A stretch of DNA of 64,000 nt from Microbacterium murale (GCF_030815955.1 NZ_JAUSXK010000001.1:2728001-2792000); one strand, 5' to 3'; positions 43,181 to 51,564 are shown, counted from the first letter of the stretch. Numbers and translations are program-made. Notes: generated by a model not told the origin, from the sequence alone.

Positions 43181-44278
43181 ATGCCCAATCCGATGAGGAT
43201 CGGCGTCATCGGCGTCGGCAAGATCGCAGAGCAGTATTTCGCAGAGTTGCCGAAGCTGTCGAACCTGGTGCTCGTCGCGGTTGCGGACCTCAACGCCGCG
43301 CGCGCGGGTGAAGTCGCGCGCGAACAGGGCGTGGAGCAGCTGAGTGTCGACGCTCTGCTCACGGACGACAGGATCGATGCCGTACTGAATCTGACGATCC
43401 CCGCCGCGCACGTGGAGGTCGGTCTGCGTGCGATCGCCGCAGGCAAGCACGTGTTCGCCGAGAAGCCCCTCGGTCTCGGTATCAAGGAGGCGGCGCAACT
43501 GCTGCAGGCTGCGGACGCCGCGGGTCTACGGGTCGGATCCGCACCCGACACCGTCCTCGGAACCGGCGTGCAGACGGCACGGAACCTGCTCGATGACGGG
43601 AAGATCGGCACCCCGGTCGGTGCGGCCGCCCAGTGGACATCGCCAGGACACGAGTCATGGCATCCGTCGCCGCAGTTCTATTACCAGCCGGGCGGGGGAC
43701 CGCTTTTCGACATGGGACCGTACTATCTGACGACGCTCGTCACAATGTTCGGGCCGGTGATCTCGGTGGCGGGGTCAGTGAGCACTTCAGATCGCAGCCG
43801 CTCCGTCGGCACCGGACCGCTGCAGGGCACTCCGCTCGACGTGTCGATCGACACTCACGTCTCCGCGATCCTCTTCCACGAGAGCGGCGTCAGCTCGACG
43901 ATCACGGTGAGCTTCGATGTCTGGCAGTCGAGGGCTCCCAAGATCGAGATCTACGGGACCGCCGGCACGATCTCAGTGGCGGATCCGAACAGATTCTCCG
44001 ACCCGACTGAAGTGTGGACCGCCGAGGCTCCGGAGTGGACGGTGGCTCCGGTCTCCGGTGGCTACGCCGACGCCGGGCGAGGCGTCGGGCTCGCCGACAT
44101 GGCCAGGGCGATCGAGACCGGGCGGCCGCATCGGGCTTCCGGGCAGCTCGCCTTCCATGTACTGGAGATCATGGAGGCCGTGCTCGTCGCCGGACGCGAG
44201 CGTCGGGTCGTGGAGCTGACGAGCACGACCGAGCGGCCGGAATCCGTGCCCGCGGGGTCATCCCCCGACCGATGGTAG
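43181..44278 (+). CDS. Gfo/Idh/MocA family oxidoreductase (copy C)
   Basis: This 365-residue protein has the Rossmann motif GVIGVGKIAE, EKP (VFAEKPLGL) and GGPLFDMGPYYLTTL. By eye it is closer to copy A (33722) than to copy B, sharing VLNLTIPAAH, SAPDTVLGTGVQTAR-like and GHESWHPSPQFYY-like blocks. It is followed 64 bp later by a ThuA gene. The ATG is 202 bp downstream of the acidic peptide gene; no promoter was identified in that gap. Confidence 0.9.
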   Translation: MPNPMRIGVIGVGKIAEQYFAELPKLSNLVLVAVADLNAARAGEVAREQGVEQLSVDALLTDDRIDAVLNLTIPAAHVEVGLRAIAAGKHVFAEKPLGLGIKEAAQLLQAADAAGLRVGSAPDTVLGTGVQTARNLLDDGKIGTPVGAAAQWTSPGHESWHPSPQFYYQPGGGPLFDMGPYYLTTLVTMFGPVISVAGSVSTSDRSRSVGTGPLQGTPLDVSIDTHVSAILFHESGVSSTITVSFDVWQSRAPKIEIYGTAGTISVADPNRFSDPTEVWTAEAPEWTVAPVSGGYADAGRGVGLADMARAIETGRPHRASGQLAFHVLEIMEAVLVAGRERRVVELTSTTERPESVPAGSSPDRW

Positions 44279-44342
44279 CCCTGACCGTGGTGGAGACCGC
44301 CCGCTCTGACAGCCGATTCTCGGCAGTGAAAGGAATGACCTC

Positions 44343-45053
44343 ATGACCGATCGACGTGCGCTTGTCGTCCGTGGCGGATGGGAGGGCCATCACCCCGTTG
44401 AGACGACGGAGCTGTTCATCCCGTTCCTGGAGAAGTCGGGATTCGAGGTGCGCATCGAGGAGTCGAACGAGGTCTATGCGGATGCCGACACGATGGGGAG
44501 CATCGACCTTATCGTCCAGTCCGTGACGATGTCGGAGATCTCGAAGGATGCGTTCGCCGGGCTTCGCTCCGCCGTCGAAGCGGGAACAGGCCTGGCCGGG
44601 TGGCACGGCGGCATCGCCGATTCGTACCGCGCCAACTCGAACTACCTGCACCTCATCGGCGGGCAGTTCGCCACCCATCCCGGCAGGCCGCCGGCAGAGC
44701 GCCCTGGCGATGAGACCGACAACTACCTGTCGTACACGGTCGAGATGACCGATCTCGGGCGCACGCACGAGATCACGGCGGGCATCGCAGATTTCGAACT
44801 GACGACCGAGCAGTACTGGGTGCTGCACGATGACCTCATCGACGTTCTCGCGACGACGACGCACCCTGTTCAGCCGTACCATCCGTGGCATCGTCCGATC
44901 ACGTCACCGGCGGTCTGGACGCGGCAGTGGGGCGCGGGCCGGATCTTCGTGGCCACACCGGGCCACAGCGTGGATGTGCTCGAGGACGCCAACGTGCGCA
45001 CGATCGTCGAACGCGGGATGCTCTGGGCCAGCAGAACGACGACGGCGCGCTGA
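44343..45053 (+). CDS. ThuA domain-containing protein (copy C)
   Basis: This 236-residue ThuA-family protein has ALVVRGGWEGHHPVETT at the N-terminus, AGTGLAGWHGGIADSYR, LIGGQFATHPGRPPAERPG and terminal VERGMLWASR. With Gfo/Idh copy C it mirrors the ThuA/Gfo pair at 33722-35511, in opposite gene order, suggesting duplication of a two-gene module. It ends 18 bp before the 3' end of the kinase gene on the other strand. Confidence 0.87.
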   Translation: MTDRRALVVRGGWEGHHPVETTELFIPFLEKSGFEVRIEESNEVYADADTMGSIDLIVQSVTMSEISKDAFAGLRSAVEAGTGLAGWHGGIADSYRANSNYLHLIGGQFATHPGRPPAERPGDETDNYLSYTVEMTDLGRTHEITAGIADFELTTEQYWVLHDDLIDVLATTTHPVQPYHPWHRPITSPAVWTRQWGAGRIFVATPGHSVDVLEDANVRTIVERGMLWASRTTTAR

Positions 45054-45071
45054 GGTTCAGCACCGATCGGG

Positions 45072-46425
45072 TCACTTCCCCTTCTTGTCGTCGTCCTGAT
45101 CCTTCCGGTCGCCCGAGTTGTTCCCCGGACCCTTGTTCGGATTCGCGTCTTCCTCCCCCTCGCCCTCGGTGACCTCGTTCGCGGGCGCGTCCGTGGTGTC
45201 GGAATCGGTATCGGGCTGATCCTGCGCTGGCGGCTGATCGGTCGCGGGGGCGGGGGATGTGAAAACGTCGTCCGCCGACATTCGAGAAGCGATCCGCTCG
45301 GGTGATTCGTCCGGAAGGGAGAACGCCCAGAACCCTGAGAAGGCGATCATCGCCGCCGCGACGGCGGACATCGTGGTGATCGCTCCCGCGCGCGACCTGC
45401 GACTGGCGCGGCGCCGGGCCGTGGGGAGTGCGCTGCGGCCCCGGGCCATGTGAACGTCGTGGCGTCGGGGGTCGGTGAGCGGCCCGACGATCTCCTCCCG
45501 TGGGACCGGTGACTGGCGCCACGGTCGTGATCGGCAAGAGAGTCGACGGGATCGTGGGCGGCACCGTGCGCAGTCCCAGAGGCGACGGGTCATCGCTCAG
45601 GAAGGCCGCCGCCTGCGCCACCTCCCGCGCGGAGGGGCGGAGCTCGGGATCGACGCGGGTCATCCGGGTGAGAAGCGCCACCCACCGCGGGCCGAGCGAA
45701 TCCGGCACGGTGGGAGTCTCCTCAAGCCGGCGAAGCGCCGTCTGCACCTTCCCCATCACCGGGAATGCGGGCTCACCGGTCAGCGCTTCGATCAGGACCA
45801 GCCCGAGCGAGTAGATGTCCACCGCGGGTGTGAGCTCTGCCCCTCTGACCTGTTCTGGTGCCATGTAGGCGGCCGTACCCACGACGATGCCCGGTGAAGT
45901 CACCCGCGGATCCGCGAGGCTGTACGCGATGCCGAAGTCCATGAGCTTCGCCGTCCAGCCCGGTCCGTGTCGCGGATCCCGCGCCAGCATCACGTTCGAC
46001 GGTTTCAGATCGCGGTGGATGATGTCGGACTCATGGACGACCTGCAATGCCTCCGACAGATCTCCGGCGAGCGAAGCGGCCTCCGAATCAGACAGCGGCC
46101 CATCAGAGAGGCGCGACGCGAGCGTCGGCCCGTCGACGTACTCGATCGCCAGGTATCGAGCGTGCCCAGGATCCAGTCTCGCGTCATAGAGCGTGACGAG
46201 CGAAGGGTGGTTCAGCGATGCGAGGACCGTGGTCTCGCTGTGCACCCGTTCGTCGGCTGATGTTCCCTCATCCGCCTCGCCGAGCAGCTTGATGGCCACA
46301 GTGCGTCCGAGAAGCGTGTCCTCGGCGCGGTACACCGCGGCCATCCCGCCCCGACCGAGGCAGGGTCCCAGACGGTAACGTCCGTCGAGCAGAATCTCGG
46401 TCGCATGCTCATCTATCGCATCCAT
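45072..46425 (-). pseudogene. Serine/threonine protein kinase (PASTA-less, one membrane segment), frameshifted
   Basis: An intact kinase domain covers residues about 17-280: glycine loop LGRGGMAAVY, K46, E64, HRDLKPSN (D139), DFG (D163) and APE (189-191). After about residue 306 the frame turns into Arg/Pro-rich nonsense running to 44899, while another frame continues sensibly to a stop at 45072: IVGPLTDPRRHDV, a membrane segment (SAVAAAMIAFSGFWAFSL) and an acidic, lysine-ended tail. Deleting one base near 45501-45510 joins the two into a protein of about 450 residues. Kinases of this build sit in the membrane with the catalytic domain inside the cell. The ATG at 46425 follows GGAG. Either a true mutation or a sequencing error. 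Confidence 0.85.
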
Positions 46426-46512
46426 GGCTCACTCCATGTCGCGCGGCTCGGGTACCGCACTTCCGCCGACTCTAGGAAGTCCGCGCCGCGTCGTCTTCTG
46501 CCTTGACACGGC

Positions 46513-46623
46513 TCATCGGACGTGCTTCGACGTGAGCCGGAACGCCCGCAGTCGCAGGCTGTTGCCGACGACGAGCCCGTGCGACCGCGTCACGGCCGCA
46601 CCCGCGAGCATCGGGTTCAATCG
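46513..46623 (-). pseudogene. Relic: C-terminal end of a copper/heavy-metal P-type ATPase (CopA-like)
   Basis: Too short for an ordinary gene call. Translated on the minus strand, this interval reads RLNPMLAGAAV, then LVVGNSLRLRAFRL and ends KHVR with a stop at 46515-46513. This is the last membrane helix of CopA-type ATPases (LNPMxAxAAM...VVxNSLRLR). Upstream of the Leu the similarity stops abruptly, so only about 35 codons remain. It lies between the kinase and RraA-like genes. Confidence 0.7.
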
Positions 46624-46651
46624 AAGAGCATCGCCATGCCACAATGACGCC

Positions 46652-47119
46652 ATGACCAAAGCCACGGCTGATCTCTACGACGAGTTCGGAGACGAACTCC
46701 AGTCCCTCCCGGTCCAGTTCCTCAGCTTCGGCAGGCGAACCGCTTTCGACGGCCCCATCCGCACGATCCGTTGCGTCGAGGACAACGCGCTCGTGAAGAC
46801 GATACTCGCGACTCCGGGCGATGGTGCGGTGCTGGTCGTCGATGGCGGTGGTTCGCTGCAGACCGCGTTGATGGGCGACATGATCGCCGAGTCCGCCGTC
46901 GCGAACGGCTGGGCCGGTGTCGTCATCAACGGAGCGATCCGCGACAGCGTCGCGATCAACGGTCTGGATCTCGGGGTGAAGGCGCTCGGCACGAACCCCC
47001 GTAAGAGCGCCAAGCTCGGCGCCGGCGAGGTCGACGTCGACGTGTCGTTCGGGGGAGTGGTCTTCCACGTCGGTGCGCATCTCCACAGCGATGCGGACGG
47101 CATCCTCGTCGAGCGCTGA
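46652..47119 (+). CDS. RraA family protein (ribonuclease E activity regulator / HMG-type aldolase family)
   Basis: This 155-residue protein is of the RraA/MenG-like family (ATADLYDEFGDELQ, VDGGGSLQTALMGD, GWAGVVINGAIRDS). In proteobacteria RraA inhibits RNase E; other members are 4-hydroxy-4-methyl-2-oxoglutarate/oxaloacetate lyases. The IRDS in place of the aldolase-type DR motif resembles regulator-type members. It starts at ATG 46652 with no Shine-Dalgarno. The 226-bp upstream gap contains the CopA relic on the other strand. A very GC-rich set of overlapping inverted repeats at about 47134-47172 may terminate it and the convergent gene at 47179. Confidence 0.85.
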   Translation: MTKATADLYDEFGDELQSLPVQFLSFGRRTAFDGPIRTIRCVEDNALVKTILATPGDGAVLVVDGGGSLQTALMGDMIAESAVANGWAGVVINGAIRDSVAINGLDLGVKALGTNPRKSAKLGAGEVDVDVSFGGVVFHVGAHLHSDADGILVER

Positions 47120-47178
47120 GCGCCCCCACCTCACCGGCCCGGGCCCGGGCGACCGGCCCCGGCCCGGGGGACCGAGGT

Positions 47179-48033
47179 TCAGGCCGCGGCGCGCAGACCC
47201 TCTACGAGCGGTGTCGTCGGGCGTCCGATGAGACGAGCGAGGGTGCCGTCCGTGTCGGCGAGCGCACCGCCGCGGATGCCCGCATCCAGAGCCGTCACGA
47301 AGCCGATGGTGCCCTCATCCAGCCCCGCAGCGGCGAGTGTCGCGGCGTGCTCTTCGGACGACAGCGCCTGGTACTCGACCGGGCGCCCGACGACCTCGGC
47401 GATCGTGGCGGCGAGCTCGTCGAAGTTCCAGGCGACGTCGCCGGCGAGCTCGTACACCTCGCCGATGTGGCCCTCTTCGAGGAGTACGACGGCCGCCGCA
47501 TCCGCGTAGTCGCGTCGACTCGCCGATGCGACTCTGCCGTCTCCGACACTCGCGGCGAGCACGCCCGATGTCGCAGCCTGCGCCACGTTGCCGGCGTAGT
47601 TCTCTGTGTACCAGTTGTTGCGCAGGATGACGGCGGGGACGCCGGAGTCGGCGATCAGTTCCTCGGTCGCCTTGTGCTCCGGGGCGAGAACGAGGTCGCT
47701 CGTCGTCGCTTTGGGTGCGCTCGTGTAGACGAGTTTGGTGACGCCGGCGGCCTTCGCCGCGTCGATGACGGCCTTGTGCTGCGCGGTGCGCTTGCCGACC
47801 TCGGAGCCCGAGACGAGGAGCACGGAGTCGACGCCGTCGAGCGCGGCGCTGACGGATTCTGCATCGTCGTAGTCCAACGTCACGACGCGGATGCCGCGCT
47901 CGGCGAGATCCGCAGCCTTCGACAGGTCGCGTGCGCCGGCGACGAGCGTCTGCGGGTCGGCGCCGCGCGTGAGGAGGCTGTCGATGGTGAGGCGGCCGAG
48001 CTGTCCGGTGGCACCGGTGATGAGAATGGTCAT
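47179..48033 (-). CDS. NAD(P)H:quinone oxidoreductase-like SDR (NmrA/QorB type)
   Basis: This 284-residue atypical short-chain dehydrogenase has the N-terminal motif TGATGQLG (residues 6-13) and the NmrA/QorB segment NNWYTENY. QorB-type enzymes reduce quinones with NADPH. The ATG at 48033 follows AAAGGAACCTC. It is divergent from an HxlR-type regulator with a conserved N-terminal cysteine, the same pairing as Corynebacterium qor2/qorR, so quinone or thiol stress probably induces it. Confidence 0.9.
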   Translation of the reverse strand: MTILITGATGQLGRLTIDSLLTRGADPQTLVAGARDLSKAADLAERGIRVVTLDYDDAESVSAALDGVDSVLLVSGSEVGKRTAQHKAVIDAAKAAGVTKLVYTSAPKATTSDLVLAPEHKATEELIADSGVPAVILRNNWYTENYAGNVAQAATSGVLAASVGDGRVASASRRDYADAAAVVLLEEGHIGEVYELAGDVAWNFDELAATIAEVVGRPVEYQALSSEEHAATLAAAGLDEGTIGFVTALDAGIRGGALADTDGTLARLIGRPTTPLVEGLRAAA

Positions 48034-48098
48034 GAGGTTCCTTTCGATGAACGGTCCTCGATGACAACCGGTCACGATCCACAGCATTCCGATCAGAG

Positions 48099-48123
48099 GG
48101 TACCCACTTTGAAGTAAGGTACC
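48099..48123. promoter_or_regulatory. HxlR-type operator between the QorB-like gene and its regulator
   Basis: GGTACC occurs at 48099-48104 and 48118-48123 as the outer ends of a 25-bp imperfect palindrome with a TTNAA core. TAAGGT (48115-48120), the presumed -10 of the leaderless regulator gene, lies inside it, so binding would block the regulator's own transcription. Confidence 0.65.
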
Positions 48124-48126
48124 CAC

Positions 48127-48498
48127 ATGAACGTCAGTTTTGCGCAGATAAAGGAATCCATTCCGAACGTCTTCGAAGACGGCTGCAGCACGCGAGTGGT
48201 TCTCGACCACATCATGAGCAAATGGGGAGTGCTCGTGCTGTCCAGCCTGTCCGACGGCACCCGCCGCTGGGGAGAGCTGCGGCGCGAGGTCGACGGCATC
48301 AGCGAGAAGATGCTCGCCTCGACCCTGCGCACGCTCGCCGCCGACGGGCTCGTGCACCGCGAGTCGTTCCCTTCGGTGCCGCCGCACGTCGAGTACAGCC
48401 TGACTCCGCTCGGAGTCGATCTCATGGAGCGCATGCTCCCGCTGGTCGCCTGGGTCGCCGACAACTCAGACGGGATGCTGGGCCGCGAAGGCGCCTGA
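48127..48498 (+). CDS. HxlR/DUF24-family redox-sensing transcriptional regulator (QorR-like)
   Basis: This 123-residue winged-helix protein has a conserved cysteine C20 at the start of helix 1 (DGCSTRVVLDHIMSKWG), the position used for thiol sensing in QorR, YodB and HypR. The recognition helix region reads ISEKMLASTLRTLAADGLV. The ATG follows TAAGGT by 6 nt with no ribosome site, suggesting a leaderless transcript. It is divergent from the QorB-like gene, with its operator candidate in the 93-bp interval. Confidence 0.92.
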   Translation: MNVSFAQIKESIPNVFEDGCSTRVVLDHIMSKWGVLVLSSLSDGTRRWGELRREVDGISEKMLASTLRTLAADGLVHRESFPSVPPHVEYSLTPLGVDLMERMLPLVAWVADNSDGMLGREGA

Positions 48499-48512
48499 GC
48501 AGGCCCGGCGGG

Positions 48513-50594
48513 TCAACTGCGGATCAGATCGACGCCGGCCGCGGTCAGCTGACGCAGCGTCGCATCCGGCAGGAACGCCCTGGTCAGGCCGCTGCCGATT
48601 CGTGCGAGGTCGCCTTCGTCGCGGTAGAGCAGGTAGATCGGCTCGTAGCGAGGATTGAACTTCTTCTTGAACTGGTGCAGCGAGCGGAATCCGTACACCG
48701 GCTCCAGCATCCCGCCCATCCTCGACAGCAGTGATGCGATCGCGCCCTCGTCCACCGGTGACTCGTGCGCGAGCGGTGCGCCCGACAATGACAGGATCTC
48801 CGCGCCCTCCTCCGAGAACGCCTTCGCAGACGACCCGATCAGGAACTCCATCACCGCGCCGAAGCCGCCGTCGCGCCGTCGCATGAGGTCGAGCGTCCAC
48901 CCGGTGATCCGTCCGCCCGCACCGTAGACGGGGAGCCAGCTGAGCAGGCCGTCGACGTCGCCCTCGGGCGAGATCGCCAGGGCCAGGCGTACCTCAGGAT
49001 CCTCGGCTTCGTGCAGCGTGCCGAGCGTGAAGCGCATCTCGGGAAGGCCCTTGTCGCCGACCCATGATTCCGAGATCGCCCTGAGCTGCTGCCTGGTGCC
49101 CCAGCTCACCTCGGCGAGCGTGGTCAGACGGAACGTCATCTCCTCGCGCTCGGCTCGGCTGAATGACTGGCGCACGCGGGCCCACGCCTTGCCCTGGAAG
49201 GTGAGCCCCGCGAGGTCGATGATCGTGTCATCCGCGACGGTGAGCGCCTGCCAGCCTTCGGGAAGCTGCTCGCGCGTGCGTTCGGATGCGCTGAAGAAGC
49301 AGGGTGTGACGGCGTGCTCCTCGGCCGCGGCGATGAACTCCCGCACCGAATCCGCATGCCCTTCTGGCGGGCCGAGCGGGTCGGCGAGCGCGATGGCCGC
49401 TCCGGAGCGCAACTGGAACGGCACGATCCCGCCCGACGACGTGCGCAGGTACTCCATGTTGTCCCACGTGGTCATCCACGACAGCGTGCCGCCGCCGTCC
49501 TGCCGGATGATCTGCTTGACCTCGTCGACGCTCACCGGGGCTCCGCCGAGGCTGCGGGCGCGCCGCCATACGCGGAACGCGGCGCGAGTGACGATGAGGA
49601 AGATGAGATAGGCGAACCAGAGGAACCCGGCGGAGACCGTGACATCCAGGTCTCCCTGCATCGATTGCACCGAGCCGTCGTCGACCAACAGCAGCAGCAC
49701 GCGCGCCAGGATCGCGAAGGCTCCGATCAGGATGTTGATCGCGGCGAGGATGATCGCGATGATCCAGGCCCAGCGGCGTCCGCGCCACAGACCCATCGCG
49801 ATCAGGAGGATCACTGCGGTGTCGAACAGCACGTCCGGCAGCGCCGTCTCGAGCCAGAGATCGGTCTCCCCGAAGGGGCCGTTGGTCGGGACGAGCATCA
49901 CGATCAGCTGGATGACGCCGAGTGCGACGACGATGCTCACGGCGAGCATCCGCTGTTCGTGGACTGTCGTGCGCTGCACCCGCAACGACCGGTCGACGGA
50001 CAACACGAGAAGGATGGCCAGCGCGTGTTCCAAGTCGGCGAGGCTTCCGAGGTACAGCAGGCTGATCGCCGCGAACCCGAGCACGACGAACCACGCCCGC
50101 TGCCGCCATGGTGCGGCGAACAGCCCGATCGCTGCAGCGATGCAGGCCATGGTGCCGCCTGAGGCACCGACGTCGAGCGTCTGGGCGAGCTGCTGCGCCC
50201 ACGGCCACGGCAGCGCGCGTCCGCCGGCGAGCAGCAGCGCTGATCCGAGGATCGCGAACAGCTGGCCGAACCAGTAGTACAGCAGCGCGACCCGCCAGCC
50301 GCGGCGATGCTCGAGGTACGCCATGCCCCAGAATCCGAGGATGGTGGGGATGTACACCCACGGCTGGATCACGAAGAATGTGCCGGTGATCGGCGTCCAC
50401 CACCTGCCCTGCTCGAGGGCAGGCAGCCCGTAGGCCACCGCGTCGAACAGGGGAGTGCCGGCGAGCGGCCGCCAGAGTCCCTGACCGGCGACGCCGACGA
50501 TGAGGATCACCGCCACGAAGATGAGAGTCGCCGGAATCCGACGGGCGAGGCCGAGGATCGCGGGAGATTTCGTCGGTGCCTCGGCGTTGCTCAT
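48513..50594 (-). CDS. MprF-like lysylphosphatidylglycerol synthase domain protein with N-terminal rhomboid-like membrane domain
   Basis: This 693-residue protein has about twelve N-terminal hydrophobic segments, the first six resembling a rhomboid-type fold (QPWVYIPTILGFWGMAYLE, GASGGTMACIAAA), then a C-terminal DUF2156 domain with paired GNAT folds (QGKAWARVRQSFSRAER, SLHQFKKKFNPRYEPIYLLY). DUF2156 domains transfer aminoacyl groups from tRNA to phosphatidylglycerol, modifying membrane charge. GASGG holds the serine of rhomboid proteases, but the rest of a catalytic pair was not verified. ATG 50594 is preceded by TACGTT at 6 nt and no Shine-Dalgarno (probable leaderless). A 16-residue upstream extension is rejected. 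Confidence 0.85.
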   Translation of the reverse strand: MSNAEAPTKSPAILGLARRIPATLIFVAVILIVGVAGQGLWRPLAGTPLFDAVAYGLPALEQGRWWTPITGTFFVIQPWVYIPTILGFWGMAYLEHRRGWRVALLYYWFGQLFAILGSALLLAGGRALPWPWAQQLAQTLDVGASGGTMACIAAAIGLFAAPWRQRAWFVVLGFAAISLLYLGSLADLEHALAILLVLSVDRSLRVQRTTVHEQRMLAVSIVVALGVIQLIVMLVPTNGPFGETDLWLETALPDVLFDTAVILLIAMGLWRGRRWAWIIAIILAAINILIGAFAILARVLLLLVDDGSVQSMQGDLDVTVSAGFLWFAYLIFLIVTRAAFRVWRRARSLGGAPVSVDEVKQIIRQDGGGTLSWMTTWDNMEYLRTSSGGIVPFQLRSGAAIALADPLGPPEGHADSVREFIAAAEEHAVTPCFFSASERTREQLPEGWQALTVADDTIIDLAGLTFQGKAWARVRQSFSRAEREEMTFRLTTLAEVSWGTRQQLRAISESWVGDKGLPEMRFTLGTLHEAEDPEVRLALAISPEGDVDGLLSWLPVYGAGGRITGWTLDLMRRRDGGFGAVMEFLIGSSAKAFSEEGAEILSLSGAPLAHESPVDEGAIASLLSRMGGMLEPVYGFRSLHQFKKKFNPRYEPIYLLYRDEGDLARIGSGLTRAFLPDATLRQLTAAGVDLIRS

Positions 50595-50696
50595 GCTGCA
50601 AACGTATCGACGTCCCACGGCCCGGGGCAACGGTCGAGGCAAGAACAGCGGATGCCGGATCGGGTCGCGGAGAGCGAGAGCGTTGCTGGGTGCGAA

Positions 50697-51434
50697 CTAG
50701 ATCTCGGCGCGGATCAGTGGCAGCGGAAAGTGGGCTGCACGCATGGGGTCAAGGCGCGAATCAGTGATGCCGGCGGTGAACGGCTCGAGGTCGAAGCACT
50801 TGAACACTCCCTCGCGTCCGAACTTCGAGCTGTCGGCGACGAAGAACGCTTCGGAGGCGATCGACAGCATCGCTCGCTTCAGCTCGATCTCGTAACTGGA
50901 CGTGTTGTAAAGCCCGTCCTCCATGACCGTGTCGGATCCGAAGATCGCGACGTTGACGCGTAGATTCTGCACCTGCTGCACCGAGGTCGGTCCCCACATC
51001 GAAATATCCGTCGGGAGCAGTTCTCCGCCGATGAATATCAGATGAGCGCTCTGGCGTTCGGCGATGACCATGCCGATCTTCAGGTCGTTCGTGACGATGG
51101 TGTTGCGAGCACTGGACAGGTTCTTCGCCACCTCCAGCGTCGTGGTCCCGCTGTCGAGCAACACCGTCTGACCGTCGAGGATGCGGTCGGCCATGGCCTT
51201 TCCTATCGCGACCTTCTCGCGTCGGTGCAGTGTGCCCTTCAGATCGTTGGGCGTCACGGTCTGGCGGACCGGCACAGCGCCGCCGTGCGTGCGCTGGACC
51301 AGATCACGATCCTCAAGGATCTGAAGGTCTCGACGGATCGTTGAGCTAGTGACGCCGAATGCGTCGGACATCGTGGTGACCGATTGGAAACCCTGCTCGA
51401 CCAGTAATTCCACGATCCGAGCCTGACGCGACAT
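50697..51434 (-). CDS. DeoR-family transcriptional regulator (of the downstream sugar ABC operon)
   Basis: This 245-residue protein has an N-terminal helix-turn-helix (ARIVELLVEQGFQSVTTMSDAFGVTSSTIRRDLQIL) and the DeoR sugar-phosphate-binding domain (LLDSGTTTLEVAKNL, FIGGELL, FVADSSKFG). It probably senses a phosphorylated sugar and represses the divergent transporter operon through the tandem operators at 51502-51534. The ATG at 51434 follows an AGAGGA site; a longer frame to 51518 would run through the operators. Confidence 0.92.
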   Translation of the reverse strand: MSRQARIVELLVEQGFQSVTTMSDAFGVTSSTIRRDLQILEDRDLVQRTHGGAVPVRQTVTPNDLKGTLHRREKVAIGKAMADRILDGQTVLLDSGTTTLEVAKNLSSARNTIVTNDLKIGMVIAERQSAHLIFIGGELLPTDISMWGPTSVQQVQNLRVNVAIFGSDTVMEDGLYNTSSYEIELKRAMLSIASEAFFVADSSKFGREGVFKCFDLEPFTAGITDSRLDPMRAAHFPLPLIRAEI

Positions 51435-51501
51435 TGCGAGGTCCTCTCCCTGCCTTTCGCACGAGTCTAGCGCGCGTACTGCGCGCTTGTGCCAGTACTC
51501 A

Positions 51502-51534
51502 TGCGCGATATCGCGCACGAATTGCGCGATATCG
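51502..51534. promoter_or_regulatory. Tandem DeoR operators
   Basis: TGCGCGATATCGCGCA is a perfect 16-bp palindrome at 51502-51517. The 12-bp core TGCGCGATATCG repeats at 51523-51534, exactly 21 bp (two helical turns) downstream and 1 bp before the -35 of the transporter promoter. Confidence 0.75.
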
Positions 51535-51535
51535 A

Positions 51536-51564
51536 TTGACGCGTGCGCGGGGCCGCGCTAAGTT
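51536..51564 (+). promoter_or_regulatory. Promoter of the ribose-type ABC operon
   Basis: -35 TTGACG (51536-51541), 17-bp spacer and -10 TAAGTT (51559-51564). The second DeoR repeat ends immediately upstream. The leader is about 60 nt. Confidence 0.75.
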
